Source: Thainema sp966674685
GTDB lineage: Bacteria > Cyanobacteriota > Cyanobacteriia > Phormidesmidales > Phormidesmidaceae
Assembly: GCA_966674685.1 (NCBI GenBank)
Contig: CBKWJC010000023.1
Span: 1-64,000 of the forward strand
Reading direction: 5' to 3'
DNA: 64,000 bases
Shown here: piece after piece, positions 32,901 through 42,443 of the stretch
How positions within the stretch are numbered: the stretch's first letter is position 1
Layout of the letters: each line of letters begins with the position of its first letter
Notes under the pieces: generated by a model
Database searches by the model: none
What the model was told of the DNA's origin: nothing
What the model saw: the letters and a program-made list of their open reading frames with translations, nothing else
Program-made: the position numbers and the translations under genes

Positions 32901-34184
32901 TTAGCTATCAGCTTCCTCAACTGCACATTCGATCATCCGCAGAGTTGCAGCAGCAGCATAGTTCCGTAGAGCAGATAAGTTAGGTGAGAAGCGGTTGCCA
33001 GACTCGTTCATAGGCGACGCAACGCCGCAGTAAGAAGACATTTCATTGACCGTTGCCTGCGACCAATGGCCTGCTGTATCAGCGAAATTGGTTGCAGCTT
33101 GAGTCGATATCAGTGTCGTCGGTTTGCCTTGCAGCTCTTGAGCATATTCAGCCGTGCGGCGCATGATAGACATTAGTTCAGCGCGTGTAACCGCCTGAGT
33201 GGGGCGGAAATTGCCATCACCATAACCGGCTACGATACCCTGCTGCTGAGCAAACTGAATCTTGGCAGCACTCCAGCGAGAGGTGGCAACATCACGGAAG
33301 GGAGCGCGGCTAACGCTGGTCGGCACGTTGAGGTTAATGTTGGGAATGTTTTCTAAGGATTCTAAGGCCATAGAAACGACTTGTTCACGGGTCAAAGTTG
33401 CGCGAGGCCGGAAGGTGTTGTCTTCCGAAAAGCCTGCAACGAATCCCATCGCTACTGCTTCTTCAATCTCAGACTGGTAGAGATCACCACGGATATCCGA
33501 GAAGGTAACTGGAGTGGGGTTAACAACAACGCCGCCATTACCGCCCGTGTTACCACCTGTGTTACCACCCGTGTTGCCACCTGTGGTACCGCCCGTGCTG
33601 CTGCCGCTCACGGCTGTTGCCGCTAGGTCGCCTTCGTAGGTTAGGTAAACGTGGCCCAGCGTTTGGCCTTCAAAAGTACGCTTGGTGAACCGCCAGCCAT
33701 CTTTGAGGTTCAGCTTCGCGAAGTTGTTGGTTGTGCCGTTCGCGCGGGCGATTTCAAGCGTTTGACCCCGACCACCGAAGGGAACACCAACTAGAACCAT
33801 GTCGCCATTGCGCTGCTGAACGCGTAGGCTATACTGCAAACCTAGATCTTGGCCGTTGGCGCGGATGGAGTAACCGTTGCTATCGGTAGACCGACCGCAG
33901 ACGCCCGTAAAGTCAAAGCTCAGCAGAAGGGGATCAACAATTGTGGGAGCCGAGCCGCTCTCGCCCCAGCATTTCTTGGTGCTGGAAATTTGCTCTAGCA
34001 CCAGTAGCTGATGGGAACTGCCGTTATTAACTGGAGATGCGATCGCAGCAAACTTGGTTTGATCGACTTCTTTTTGTCCGAACGAAGCGGCAACGGACGA
34101 GCTAGACACAATGGTGCCAAATCCAACTGCTGCAGTGGCAACGGTAGCAAGAGCCGCGATGGAACGACGGAAGATAGATTTCAT
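32901..34184 (-). CDS. DUF3747 and S-layer-homology domain surface protein
   Basis: 427 residues with signal peptide (SIAALATVATAAVGFGTIVSS). The N-terminal half (about 34-195) matches DUF3747 (FGQKEVDQTKFAAIASP, KCWGESG, LQYSLRVQQRNGDMVLVGVP). A Gly/Asn/Thr-rich linker made of TGGN units (about 200-220) leads to SLH repeats: FSDIRGDLYQSEIEEAVAMGF, FRPRATLTREQVVSMALESL, and FRPTQAVTRAELMSIMRRTAEY. SLH modules bind peptidoglycan-linked polymers, so the protein is probably cell-wall anchored. Confidence 0.9.
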   Translation of the reverse strand: MKSIFRRSIAALATVATAAVGFGTIVSSSSVAASFGQKEVDQTKFAAIASPVNNGSSHQLLVLEQISSTKKCWGESGSAPTIVDPLLLSFDFTGVCGRSTDSNGYSIRANGQDLGLQYSLRVQQRNGDMVLVGVPFGGRGQTLEIARANGTTNNFAKLNLKDGWRFTKRTFEGQTLGHVYLTYEGDLAATAVSGSSTGGTTGGNTGGNTGGNTGGNGGVVVNPTPVTFSDIRGDLYQSEIEEAVAMGFVAGFSEDNTFRPRATLTREQVVSMALESLENIPNINLNVPTSVSRAPFRDVATSRWSAAKIQFAQQQGIVAGYGDGNFRPTQAVTRAELMSIMRRTAEYAQELQGKPTTLISTQAATNFADTAGHWSQATVNEMSSYCGVASPMNESGNRFSPNLSALRNYAAAATLRMIECAVEEADS

Positions 34185-34622
34185 GACAAGTCCTCAACTG
34201 ATTCTGTGGAAAGCAAATGCACCGGATTCGTTAGGTATGAGAAGTCGCGGTGCTCTGATAGTCCCTATCTTGCGGTGAGGATTGTCACAAAAGTAATGTG
34301 ACGGTTTGACTTTCCCAACTGTCCTGATATGGCACAGCGGATTGGAGGGTGCGATCGCAGATCCAAAATCGCTAGATTCCTTGTCAATTAAGGCACTAAC
34401 TTTACTGCCCTCACTGGCATGGGTACTTTTTCCAGTTCCCCCTCGTGTAGCAGTTTAAGAGGTGGATCTTAGCTGGGAACTAAAATGGAAGAACTATTGT
34501 GCGTCGCGTGAGTAAGTTGTCTACCGACTTCAGTATTGATGAATTTTGGTGGTTAATACGTCCCACGAAGTGCGGCACATCAACCAGACTCGACTTATCA
34601 CAACAGTAGGAAGACTAATAAC
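34185..34622. other. 438-base divergent intergenic region
   Basis: Between divergent genes at 34184 and 34623; should contain both promoters. Only one HIP1 site and no repeat of families A-E seen. Confidence 0.5.
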
Positions 34623-35237
34623 ATGGGTATTTACTCCAATCTCATCTTTCCACGCCTTTTAGATGCTGCCATGTCCGGAGAACCCTGCCCCCAGTATCGG
34701 CAAGCCGTCCTCGCCCAGGTATCCGGTGATGTTTTAGAGATTGGCTTTGGTACGGGTCTAAATCTGCCCTACTATCCTGACTCTATCAAACAGCTCACAA
34801 TTGTTGATCCAAACCCAGGCGCAACTGCGATCGCGCAAAAACGAATCGCCGCATCGCCCATCAACGTACAAACCCATGTCCTCAGCGGTGAAAACCTCCC
34901 ATTTACAGAGGCCAGCTTTGATACAGTTGTCAGTACCTGGACCCTCTGTAGTATTCCCAACATCCAGCGAGCTCTCAGCGAAATCTATCGCGTCCTAAAA
35001 CCCGGTGGTCGCTTCTGCTTTGTTGAACATGGCCTGAGCAAAGACACCTCCATTCAAACCTGGCAAAATCGCCTCAACCCCATCCAAAAAGTAATCGGTG
35101 ATGGCTGCCATCTCAATCGCAACATTGCCGATTTGGTGCAACACCAGTTTGACCGAGTCGAAATTGAGCAAGGCTACGCCGAGGGCTTACCCAAATTTAT
35201 CGGCTACACCTACCAAGGCACCGCCTGGAAAACCTAA
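34623..35237 (+). CDS. Class I SAM-dependent methyltransferase
   Basis: 204 residues with the Rossmann-like methyltransferase motifs: I, VLEIGFGTGLNLPYY (about 37-51); II, LTIVDPNPGATAIA; and the IYRVLKPGGRFCFVEHGLS stretch typical of the UbiE/COQ5-like class. Substrate unknown; it could act on a small phenolic or lipid. AGGAAGA precedes the ATG. Confidence 0.88.
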   Translation: MGIYSNLIFPRLLDAAMSGEPCPQYRQAVLAQVSGDVLEIGFGTGLNLPYYPDSIKQLTIVDPNPGATAIAQKRIAASPINVQTHVLSGENLPFTEASFDTVVSTWTLCSIPNIQRALSEIYRVLKPGGRFCFVEHGLSKDTSIQTWQNRLNPIQKVIGDGCHLNRNIADLVQHQFDRVEIEQGYAEGLPKFIGYTYQGTAWKT

Positions 35238-35301
35238 AAAAAGTAGCAGATTGCTCTCACTCCCCCACTCCTCTACTCCCCTACTCCCTGCCCACTCACT
35301 C

Positions 35302-36363
35302 TCAAAGTTCCGTCAACGCTTCAACCCCTAGCCCCTCTTCTAACAGAATCCCCATTAACCCCTGTGTAATCCGAACCAATCCCAATCGGGCTTGAGCCAG
35401 TTCAGGCTGCTGCTGAGCCACATCGCCAAAGATTAGGCACTGCCGATAAAACTGTTCAAAGCAGCGAATCAGCAAATCTATTTGGCGACTAACCTGCTGT
35501 GGGGTATGGCTCCTCTCACGATCTGCCCACTCATCCGTTAGCGTTATGAAACAGCGGATCAGATCCCATTCACTGGGATGTCGTAGCCGTAGTTGTTCCT
35601 GCTCATCAAGCCAAGGATATCGATACAATGGCGATATCTGTTCCTTCGCCCTACCAAAGCAAACTATCTCGGTGTTAGCCCAAGACGATAGCAACCCTTC
35701 TCGGATTGCTAACTGTAGAAGGCTAGATGTTCGAGCATGAACATATTGAGCCGCCCAAATCATTGACCACGCTTGTGGCCAAACGGGCTTCCACATTTCT
35801 GGTGGTCGTTTTTGAGGAACAGCCAACGTAAACGGGAGCTGGCGAATAACTGGCGCAGATTTCACCTGCTGATAACTCTTATTTTGATGGGGTTGCACAA
35901 TCGCCAGTTGTTCCAGCCAAATTGCAATACCTACATCTGCCAGGTCTAAGTAAATCCATCCAAGCTCGTTCTGCTGGACTATAAATTGTGACCAAAGGAG
36001 GGGTGAAAAATCTTCAGAGGGAGATAGACTATCGCAATCACCCTGCAAATCGTTTAATCGGCACGTTAGACAATCTGCGATTTGGGCTGCATCGAAGCTT
36101 GCTTTGGCAGCGAGTTTGAGTGCTAAAGGACTTGTATAGGAAATTAGCGTAGAGTCTTTACCACTTTTTGACTTTAATTTTATATCCTGGTAGCTAACTT
36201 GTGTGCCGATTTTCGACCAATCCGTTGTAACCTCTGCCATAACCTGAGATTGATCAACTACAAGTGCTGACATCTGACTTGCTGTTGCGGCTTGAAGGTT
36301 TTTGAATAACAAAAACTTTAGAGAAAGTTGTGTAATATAAAATACTCCTTTGTCTAAAAACAA
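35302..36363 (-). CDS. ArgRS-like DALR anticodon-binding protein lacking the catalytic core
   Basis: 353 residues. The C-terminal third is a DALR-type anticodon-binding bundle (WADRERSHTPQQVSRQIDLL, CLIFGDVAQQQPELAQARLGLV, GLMGILLEEGLG), and WAAQYVHARTSSLLQLAIREG is the helix that in arginyl-tRNA synthetase precedes it. No HIGH or KMSKS motif exists, so it cannot be a synthetase; the N-terminal region may correspond to the ArgRS N-terminal domain. It probably binds tRNA or an RNA. The TTG at 36363 is the earliest start, chosen to keep the Phe/Leu-rich segment before MSALVV; the internal ATG is an alternative. Confidence 0.78.
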   Translation of the reverse strand: MFLDKGVFYITQLSLKFLLFKNLQAATASQMSALVVDQSQVMAEVTTDWSKIGTQVSYQDIKLKSKSGKDSTLISYTSPLALKLAAKASFDAAQIADCLTCRLNDLQGDCDSLSPSEDFSPLLWSQFIVQQNELGWIYLDLADVGIAIWLEQLAIVQPHQNKSYQQVKSAPVIRQLPFTLAVPQKRPPEMWKPVWPQAWSMIWAAQYVHARTSSLLQLAIREGLLSSWANTEIVCFGRAKEQISPLYRYPWLDEQEQLRLRHPSEWDLIRCFITLTDEWADRERSHTPQQVSRQIDLLIRCFEQFYRQCLIFGDVAQQQPELAQARLGLVRITQGLMGILLEEGLGVEALTEL

Positions 36364-36813
36364 CCGTAACTTTCAGTAAGCTTTTTGAAGCTTTTGTAAA
36401 GATTTATGCAAGAGTTGTTCGGATTTACGGTTACGTTGCAGTATCAAGCGTAAAGCTTGCTCAAATCCATCTACGCATTATCCAGTACCAAGAGTTTTGT
36501 AGAGTAATTGAGGAGGAAAGTAAGAGCTACATCCATCGCCGATTTATTTATTTATATAGAGAAATATAGAGAATCTTAAGTTGTTTAAACTGTTGTTTCT
36601 TGGGTTCTCTTTACTGTGCGTTAAAGTATTCGCGTATCTCATGCCTATTATAGATTTTGTTTATGGTCGTGCTGTGTTCTATAGCCGTTATATTTATTTG
36701 ATTTAACTAGGTTGATTTAACTAGAAGTTAGTACTTCAATTCCGCTCCCTTTCCCTAAGTTGGCTAGTGTTTGCCATCAACGCAAGTCCATCAGCACTGT
36801 TCAGCATCTTATT
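36364..36813. other. 450-base divergent intergenic region
   Basis: AT-rich sequence between the ArgRS-like gene and the Crp-type regulator; no repeats or further genes recognised. Confidence 0.5.
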
Positions 36814-37506
36814 ATGTATTCGGAATCGTCATCACAACCTGAAGCGTCTCGCCCGTTTTTAACTTGGCAGCGGATTTTGGATTGGGCGCAGGAGCATTAT
36901 CGTTGCCGCACCTTTAGTAAGGATGAGCGGATTCCGGCGCGACCTGGAATTCTTTATTTGGTGCAGCGAGGTGCTGTGCGGCTTGTGGGTAATGCTCAGG
37001 TTAGTACAAGCCTTGCCAGGGGGGAAGAAGAGGGGGTAGAGCTGGAAGAGGCTTTTCTCGGGTTTGTAGGAGCTGGGCAGCCGTTTGAGATTGTGGCGCA
37101 GTCTCCGTTTACGCTACAGAGCTTTGCTCACGTCGATCAAACGACAGTCATCTGGTTGTATTGGCACGATTTGGATAATTGGCCTCATTTCCGACGAGAG
37201 GTATTGGATGCGTTTCGCTATCAGCACCAGCGGAAACTGCTTTGGCTGAGTACTTTAGGCCAGCGGCGAACGATTGATCGTTTACTTGGTTTTCTCACCT
37301 TGTTAATTGAAGAGTATGGTCAGCCGTGTGATCAGGGTTACTGTTTGCCGTGGGCGCTGACTCATGCTCAGATTGGTAGCGCTATTGGCTCAACTCGGGT
37401 GACGGTTACGCGATTGATGGGTAAGCTGCGGCAGCAGGGCTTAATTCAGAATTATGGGGATGGTTTGCTGTGTCTGCCGTCTAGCAGTGCTGATCAAAAA
37501 AGGTAA
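36814..37506 (+). CDS. Crp/Fnr-family transcriptional regulator
   Basis: 230 residues from the ATG at 36814 (the upstream TTG reading adds an unrelated tail). The N-terminal part (about 15-140) is a cyclic-nucleotide-binding-like beta roll (TFSKDERIPARPGILYLVQRGAVRLVG). The C-terminal winged helix-turn-helix includes LPWALTHAQIGSAIGSTRVTVTRLMGKL, as in Crp. Ligand and targets unknown; the conserved Cys or phosphate-binding cassette of Fnr or Crp was not seen. The hairpin of element C copy 2 follows as a probable terminator. Confidence 0.87.
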   Translation: MYSESSSQPEASRPFLTWQRILDWAQEHYRCRTFSKDERIPARPGILYLVQRGAVRLVGNAQVSTSLARGEEEGVELEEAFLGFVGAGQPFEIVAQSPFTLQSFAHVDQTTVIWLYWHDLDNWPHFRREVLDAFRYQHQRKLLWLSTLGQRRTIDRLLGFLTLLIEEYGQPCDQGYCLPWALTHAQIGSAIGSTRVTVTRLMGKLRQQGLIQNYGDGLLCLPSSSADQKR

Positions 37507-37580
37507 AGTTCGAACTTCGCTTGATTGTCTAACATAGGGCTAGTTAAGTTTTTGGGGCGGCAGTTGTTGCGTCTAGCTGG

Positions 37581-37680
37581 AACTAAGTCGCTGAATATTC
37601 ATCTAAAAACTGGGGAAGTGCCCCGGAGGTGCTTTTCCCGTTTTTGGATTGCGTTTATTTATGCCAACTACTTAGCTGTT
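37581..37680. repeat. Palindromic element, family C copy 2
   Basis: CTAAGTCGCTGAATATTCATC, hairpin AAAAACTGGGGAAGTGCC..GGTGCTTTTCCCGTTTTT, then GGATTGCGTTTATTTATGCCAACTACTTAGCTG. Its hairpin lies after the Crp gene. Confidence 0.7.
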
Positions 37681-37768
37681 TAGAACCAGTTGATGCTCTA
37701 GGGCAGAGCAGAGCGCTATAAATAGGCAACGGTTGTGTTTATCTATCCGCGAAATCAGGCGATTTGAC

Positions 37769-40033
37769 ATGTTTAAACGGACTCCTCAGCCTTCACGAGG
37801 CCGCCAAGTGGTATTAATGTCCCTAGGCGTAACGGCCATGCTGGCTGGAGCGGCGGTTTCGGCATTGGATATGCTGGGTGTGATTGACTTTAGTCGGTGG
37901 CACCAGCGGTATTTGGAACCTATTGCTGAGTTTGGGCTTGGAACGCGGCGATCGAATTCGCTGATATTGCGTCAACCATCAGATTCGTTTGTGAAGACGC
38001 TGGCGTTGATGTCGCCAGAGGCGCGATCGCAACAGCTAGAAGAGGTCGCAACGCAAAAAGATTCTCCTGAGCGGGCGCGGGCGCGATACTTATTAGCAAC
38101 TGATCTCATTCAGCAAGGCCAGGCTGGCAGTGCTATTCAGTGGCTAGACGGGCTGGAAGATGAGCATAAAGTGCTACAGCCCTATGTGAGACTGAAGCAA
38201 GCGCAGGCTTATGAGGCGATGGGGCAACCGGAGCAGGCTAAACGGGCTTGGCAGACGCTACTGGATGAACATAGTGATCATCCGGTGGCAGCAGAGGCGC
38301 TGTATGCGCTGGGCAAAGATGGCGATCGCAGCTATTGGGATCAGGCGCTGGAGACGTTTCCAGCATCACCCCGGACAGTGCAGATTGCTCAGACACTGCT
38401 GAAGGAGAGAGAAGACAAGCTGCCGTTGATGCGAATATTGGCTCGTCACGGACTGCACCTACCGGGAATTACAACGCTGTTAGATCAGATGGTCGCAACC
38501 TATGGTGATCAGCTTACGCCGGAAGATTGGGAAGCAATTGGTTTTGGCTATTGGGAAAAGTTGACCTATGCCAAAGCCGGAGATGCTTATCGCTGGGCAC
38601 CAGAGACCCCTCGAAATCTCTATCGGGCGGGCAGGGGACTACAGCTTGGACAGCAACGAGAAGATGCGATCGCAGCCTACTACTATCTCAGCGAGGCATT
38701 TCCGGATGATCCAGAAACGGCTGAAGGGCTACTCAACCTTTCCGCCCTAGTAGATCAAGAAACTGCGATCGTGATCCTAAATCGGGTGATTGAACAATTT
38801 CCAGAGCATGCTGCTGAAGCTTTGTACGAGAAATCGCTGCTACTGGACGAAATGGACAGTGCCGAATCCGCGTCCCAAGCTCGCCAATCCATACTCAGCC
38901 AGTATAGTTCCTCAGAAGCGGCTGCCACTCTTCGCTGGAACATGGCTAACCAGTATGCAGAACAGGGACAATACCTCCAGGCTTGGCAGTGGGCCGCCCA
39001 GATTCCCAACGAAAATCCAGATAGTGATCTAGCCCCAGAAGCTGCCTTCTGGTCAGGTAAATGGGCCTTGGAAGTGAATCAATCCGACGAAGCCCAACGC
39101 GCCTTTGAATATACGATTATTCACTATCCTGAGTCCTACTTTGCTTGGCGTTCAGCCGTGCACCTAGGATGGGATGTTGGTGACTTCAATACAGTGCGCG
39201 ACTTGAATCCCACCATTCAACAGCCCGCACAGCGAGCACTGCTACCGGCTGGTTCTGAAACTCTGCAAGAGCTGTACCAATTAGGACAAGAGCAAGAAGC
39301 CTGGGCACTCTGGCAAAGTGAATTTGAGAATCCGATGGAACCAACAGTCGCAGAACAGTTTACCGATGGTCTGATGCGTCTGGGCGTTGGTGACAATCTA
39401 GATGGCATTTTCATGGTGTCCAGCTTAGAATGGCGCGATCAGCCAGAAGAAATGGAGCAGTATGAGACACTGGCAGAGCAGGATGCCTACTGGCAAGCCC
39501 TATACCCATTTCCTTTCCAAAATTTAATTCAAACCTGGTCAACCGAACGCAACCTCAATCCTATGTTGGTGACCGCCTTGATTCGCCAGGAATCCCGCTT
39601 TGAATCACAAATTGAATCGGTTGTAGGCGCGAAAGGGCTGATGCAGGTGATGCCCGAGACGGCAGACTGGATTGACCAGAACATTGACGCTGGGGAGTAC
39701 AACCTGGATAATCCGGCTGACAATATCAAGCTAGGAACCTGGTATTTAAGCTATACCCACCAAGAGTACGGTGATAACTCACTCTATGCCGTCGCTAGCT
39801 ATAATGCTGGCCCTGGTAACGTGGCTGACTGGATTACGCGGGACAATTTCAAAAATGCAGATGAATTTGCTCAGCAGATTCCGTTTCCAGAAACCAAAAA
39901 TTATGTGCGATCCGTCTTCGGTGGCTACTGGAACTATCTACGGCTCTACAATCCAGATATTGCGGCCAAGGTGAAGCAGTATACTGCTCGCAAGACTACG
40001 AGTTCAAATACGTTTGAGATACCCAGTAATTAG
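37769..40033 (+). CDS. slt: Soluble lytic murein transglycosylase
   Basis: 754 residues from the ATG at 37769. The N-terminal helix (RGRQVVLMSLGVTAMLAGAAV) is a signal or anchor; a long alpha-superhelical, TPR-like U domain (about 100-540) leads to the GH23 domain at about 590-720: LIRQESRFES with the catalytic Glu, GAKGLMQVMPETADWI and YAVASYNAGPGNVADWI. It cleaves glycan strands of peptidoglycan to 1,6-anhydro products during wall turnover. Standard length for this family. Confidence 0.92.
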   Translation: MFKRTPQPSRGRQVVLMSLGVTAMLAGAAVSALDMLGVIDFSRWHQRYLEPIAEFGLGTRRSNSLILRQPSDSFVKTLALMSPEARSQQLEEVATQKDSPERARARYLLATDLIQQGQAGSAIQWLDGLEDEHKVLQPYVRLKQAQAYEAMGQPEQAKRAWQTLLDEHSDHPVAAEALYALGKDGDRSYWDQALETFPASPRTVQIAQTLLKEREDKLPLMRILARHGLHLPGITTLLDQMVATYGDQLTPEDWEAIGFGYWEKLTYAKAGDAYRWAPETPRNLYRAGRGLQLGQQREDAIAAYYYLSEAFPDDPETAEGLLNLSALVDQETAIVILNRVIEQFPEHAAEALYEKSLLLDEMDSAESASQARQSILSQYSSSEAAATLRWNMANQYAEQGQYLQAWQWAAQIPNENPDSDLAPEAAFWSGKWALEVNQSDEAQRAFEYTIIHYPESYFAWRSAVHLGWDVGDFNTVRDLNPTIQQPAQRALLPAGSETLQELYQLGQEQEAWALWQSEFENPMEPTVAEQFTDGLMRLGVGDNLDGIFMVSSLEWRDQPEEMEQYETLAEQDAYWQALYPFPFQNLIQTWSTERNLNPMLVTALIRQESRFESQIESVVGAKGLMQVMPETADWIDQNIDAGEYNLDNPADNIKLGTWYLSYTHQEYGDNSLYAVASYNAGPGNVADWITRDNFKNADEFAQQIPFPETKNYVRSVFGGYWNYLRLYNPDIAAKVKQYTARKTTSSNTFEIPSN

Positions 40034-40147
40034 CTCCAGCGCCAAAAGTTATCGTTTCGATTCCAAGCATTCATGAAGCAACCGATACAATAGGTTAGAA
40101 CGCACAGAATCATCGTCCATTTGAACTGGAGAGCAACCGTATAGCGT

Positions 40148-40945
40148 ATGACGTCTCCCCCTGAGTTGGAAACTGCTCCAATCAAGCCGTCCCAGGCCAA
40201 CGACCAATCTGACTCCGATGAACGAAATTATCTGGATGAACTGCCGGACGACGTGGAAATGTCGTTGTTTGATCATCTAGAGGAGTTACGCTGGCGTATT
40301 TTCTATTCACTGATTGCGGTAATTGTATGCGTGATTGGCTGCTTTGCAGTGGTGCGCCCAATTGTCGAGCTGTTAGAGCTGCCAGCTAAAGGCGCTAAGT
40401 TTCTGCAACTTTCGCCGGGTGAGTTTTTCTTTGTTTCTCTAAAAGTAGCTGCCTACAGTGGTTTACTCCTAGCTAGTCCATTTATTCTGTATCAGATTAT
40501 TCAGTTTGTTTTACCGGGGCTGACTCGACGTGAGCGACGGCTGATTGCGCCGATTGTCTTAGGCTCCAGCGTGCTCTTCTTTGCGGGGTTGGGTTTTGCT
40601 TACCTAGCTCTCATCCCAGCCGCCCTGAATTTCTTCATTAGCTATGGGGCTGATGTGGTGGAGCAGCTTTGGTCAATTGATCGCTACTTTGAGTTTGTGC
40701 TGCTGCTCATGTTTAGCACTGGATTGGCGTTTCAAATTCCCATCGTGCAGCTTTTGCTGGGGCTGCTGGGCATTGTGTCGTCTGAGCAGATGCTGAAGGG
40801 ATGGCGCTTTGTTCTGCTAGGAGCGGCAGTTCTTGGTGCAGTGTTAACTCCATCCACTGACCCGATTACCCAAAGTTTGCTGGGTGGTGCGGTGCTGTTG
40901 CTCTACTTTGGCGGCACTGGCATGGTCAAGTTAGCTGGGCGCTAG
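40148..40945 (+). CDS. tatC: Sec-independent (twin-arginine) translocase subunit TatC
   Basis: 265 residues with the TatC start LFDHLEELRWRIFYSL (about 40-55) after an acidic extension, and six predicted helices, with PFILYQIIQFVLPGLTRRERR and FQIPIVQLLLGLLG in between. In cyanobacteria the Tat pathway moves folded cofactor-bearing proteins into the thylakoid lumen or periplasm, including the Rieske protein encoded downstream. tatC, DUF3067, petC and petA together form a neighbourhood I recall as conserved. Confidence 0.94.
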   Translation: MTSPPELETAPIKPSQANDQSDSDERNYLDELPDDVEMSLFDHLEELRWRIFYSLIAVIVCVIGCFAVVRPIVELLELPAKGAKFLQLSPGEFFFVSLKVAAYSGLLLASPFILYQIIQFVLPGLTRRERRLIAPIVLGSSVLFFAGLGFAYLALIPAALNFFISYGADVVEQLWSIDRYFEFVLLLMFSTGLAFQIPIVQLLLGLLGIVSSEQMLKGWRFVLLGAAVLGAVLTPSTDPITQSLLGGAVLLLYFGGTGMVKLAGR

Positions 40946-40962
40946 CTGTCTTTTCTGTCCTT

Positions 40963-41012
40963 CCTAAAACGAACAGGAGCCGTGCTAAGGCACGGCTCCT
41001 GTTCGTTTTAGG
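40963..41012. terminator. Bidirectional terminator between tatC and DUF3067 gene
   Basis: A perfect 23-bp stem (CCTAAAACGAACAGGAGCCG.. arms) with a 4-base loop in a convergent junction. Confidence 0.85.
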
Positions 41013-41017
41013 CGGAG

Positions 41018-41332
41018 TTAGTCATCCAAAATCCACTCTGATTCGCGGATGCCCAGGTCGAGCGGGATACTAACTGCTTTGCCGAGACGGGGGCTTTCTC
41101 GGGTTTCTTGAATGTAGGTGCGAATTTGGTCGGCACCGCCCCAGGCATTGAGATAGGCTGCAATCGTGTCTAAATGGGCGAGGTATTCGTCTTCGGTCAT
41201 GGGAAACGAAGCTTGCTCTAAATATTTCCACATTACCTGCACAAAGATCTTGCCTTGGGTGCGTCGGAGCTGCATGCCAAAGGATCGGCCCCACTTGGCC
41301 AGCAGTAGTTCATGTAGTTCTTGTCCAGTCAT
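41018..41332 (-). CDS. DUF3067 family protein
   Basis: 104 residues, soluble: MTGQELHELLLAKWGRSFGMQLRRTQGKIFVQVMWKYLEQASF and the closing LGKAVSIPLDLGIRESEWILDD. The family is restricted to cyanobacteria and plastid-bearing eukaryotes and its gene is commonly found near tatC/petC; the role is unknown. It reads opposite to its neighbours, which separates tatC from petC. Confidence 0.83.
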   Translation of the reverse strand: MTGQELHELLLAKWGRSFGMQLRRTQGKIFVQVMWKYLEQASFPMTEDEYLAHLDTIAAYLNAWGGADQIRTYIQETRESPRLGKAVSIPLDLGIRESEWILDD

Positions 41333-41806
41333 CGTTTCAAGTCACCCATCTAAATCGCAGTATTTGCAGCAACTACTACTTTGTTTAACCTATATTTGCA
41401 CCTTGCAAAACTAGAAGGTGACTGATCAGAGTGCCGGGGTGCGATCGCAGATATCGTTTCGGTTTTTGAGAACAAAGACGAAAGATGAATTGATACATTT
41501 CTTAACAGAAAGCGAAAAGCTGGTTTACAATCTACATTTCCTGGCGACCTTGAGGTTGAATCGTGTTTATGTTGTGTAACAATGGTCTCAGAAAACTGTA
41601 AACTGCTTTAGCAGATACCTTTATACGGATTGAGTTAGCTCAAAGTTTAGTGAGTTTAGTCTAGATTTTTGGTCTAGATTTTTCATTAAGTTAAGTGAGT
41701 TAACTGGTTAATCTAAGCGCTCCGCTTCGTTCAAACGTTGCAGTCTGAATTTGAGCGCAGCAGTTATCGTAGTCTCCATTTTGAACGCCTACATACAGCT
41801 TAAGTT
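41333..41806. other. 474-base divergent leader upstream of petC
   Basis: No gene. AT-rich, with a TTGACA-free but T-rich stretch and a GGTCTAGATTTTT pair of direct repeats near 41660-41686; presumably holds the petC-petA promoter and a leader. Confidence 0.45.
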
Positions 41807-42352
41807 ATGACTCAAATTTCTTCCGGGAATGCGGATGTGCCCAGCATGGGACGCCGTCAGTTTATGAATTTGCTGACGTTTGGTGCAGCGACAGGAACAG
41901 CACTCGGCGCGCTTTATCCCGTGGTCAAATATTTTATTCCGCCATCTAGCGGTGCGGCGGGTGGTGGTGTCCTTGCTAAAGATGCATTAGGTAAGGACAT
42001 TAACGCGAGCGAATTTGTCTCTAAGCGCAAGCCAGGTGAGCGCTCCTTAGCCCAGGGTCTCAAGGGCGATCCGACCTACATTGTGGTCAGCAGCGAGGGT
42101 GGCATCACAGATTATGGCATCAATGCTGTTTGCACCCACTTGGGCTGTGTTGTGCCTTGGAATGCCAACGAAAACAAATTCATCTGTCCTTGCCACGGTT
42201 CTCAGTACGACAGCACGGGTAAGGTTGTGCGCGGTCCGGCTCCTCTCTCCTTAGCGCTGGCTCACGCCACGGTTACTGAGGATGACACAATTGCACTGAC
42301 GCCTTGGACAGAGACCGATTTCCGCACGGGCGATGATCCGTGGTGGGCGTGA
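41807..42352 (+). CDS. petC: Cytochrome b6f Rieske iron-sulfur protein
   Basis: 181 residues. A twin-arginine-like start (GRRQFMNLLTFGAATGTALGALYP, about 15-38) inserts and anchors the protein through the Tat route. The [2Fe-2S] ligands are C109-T-H111 with LGC114 and CPCH (C127, C129, H130), in the CTHLGCVVPWN and CPCHGSQYDSTG boxes. It carries electrons from plastoquinol to cytochrome f. petA follows on the same strand after about 90 bases, as the usual petCA operon. Confidence 0.97.
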   Translation: MTQISSGNADVPSMGRRQFMNLLTFGAATGTALGALYPVVKYFIPPSSGAAGGGVLAKDALGKDINASEFVSKRKPGERSLAQGLKGDPTYIVVSSEGGITDYGINAVCTHLGCVVPWNANENKFICPCHGSQYDSTGKVVRGPAPLSLALAHATVTEDDTIALTPWTETDFRTGDDPWWA

Positions 42353-42443
42353 GCCACTTATACGTATGCCAAGCCTGCGGGCTAAACCTCGTTATTTCAA
42401 CGTTTGAACCCCGAGTCCTGAGTTATTGAGAAGCGTGTTACTG

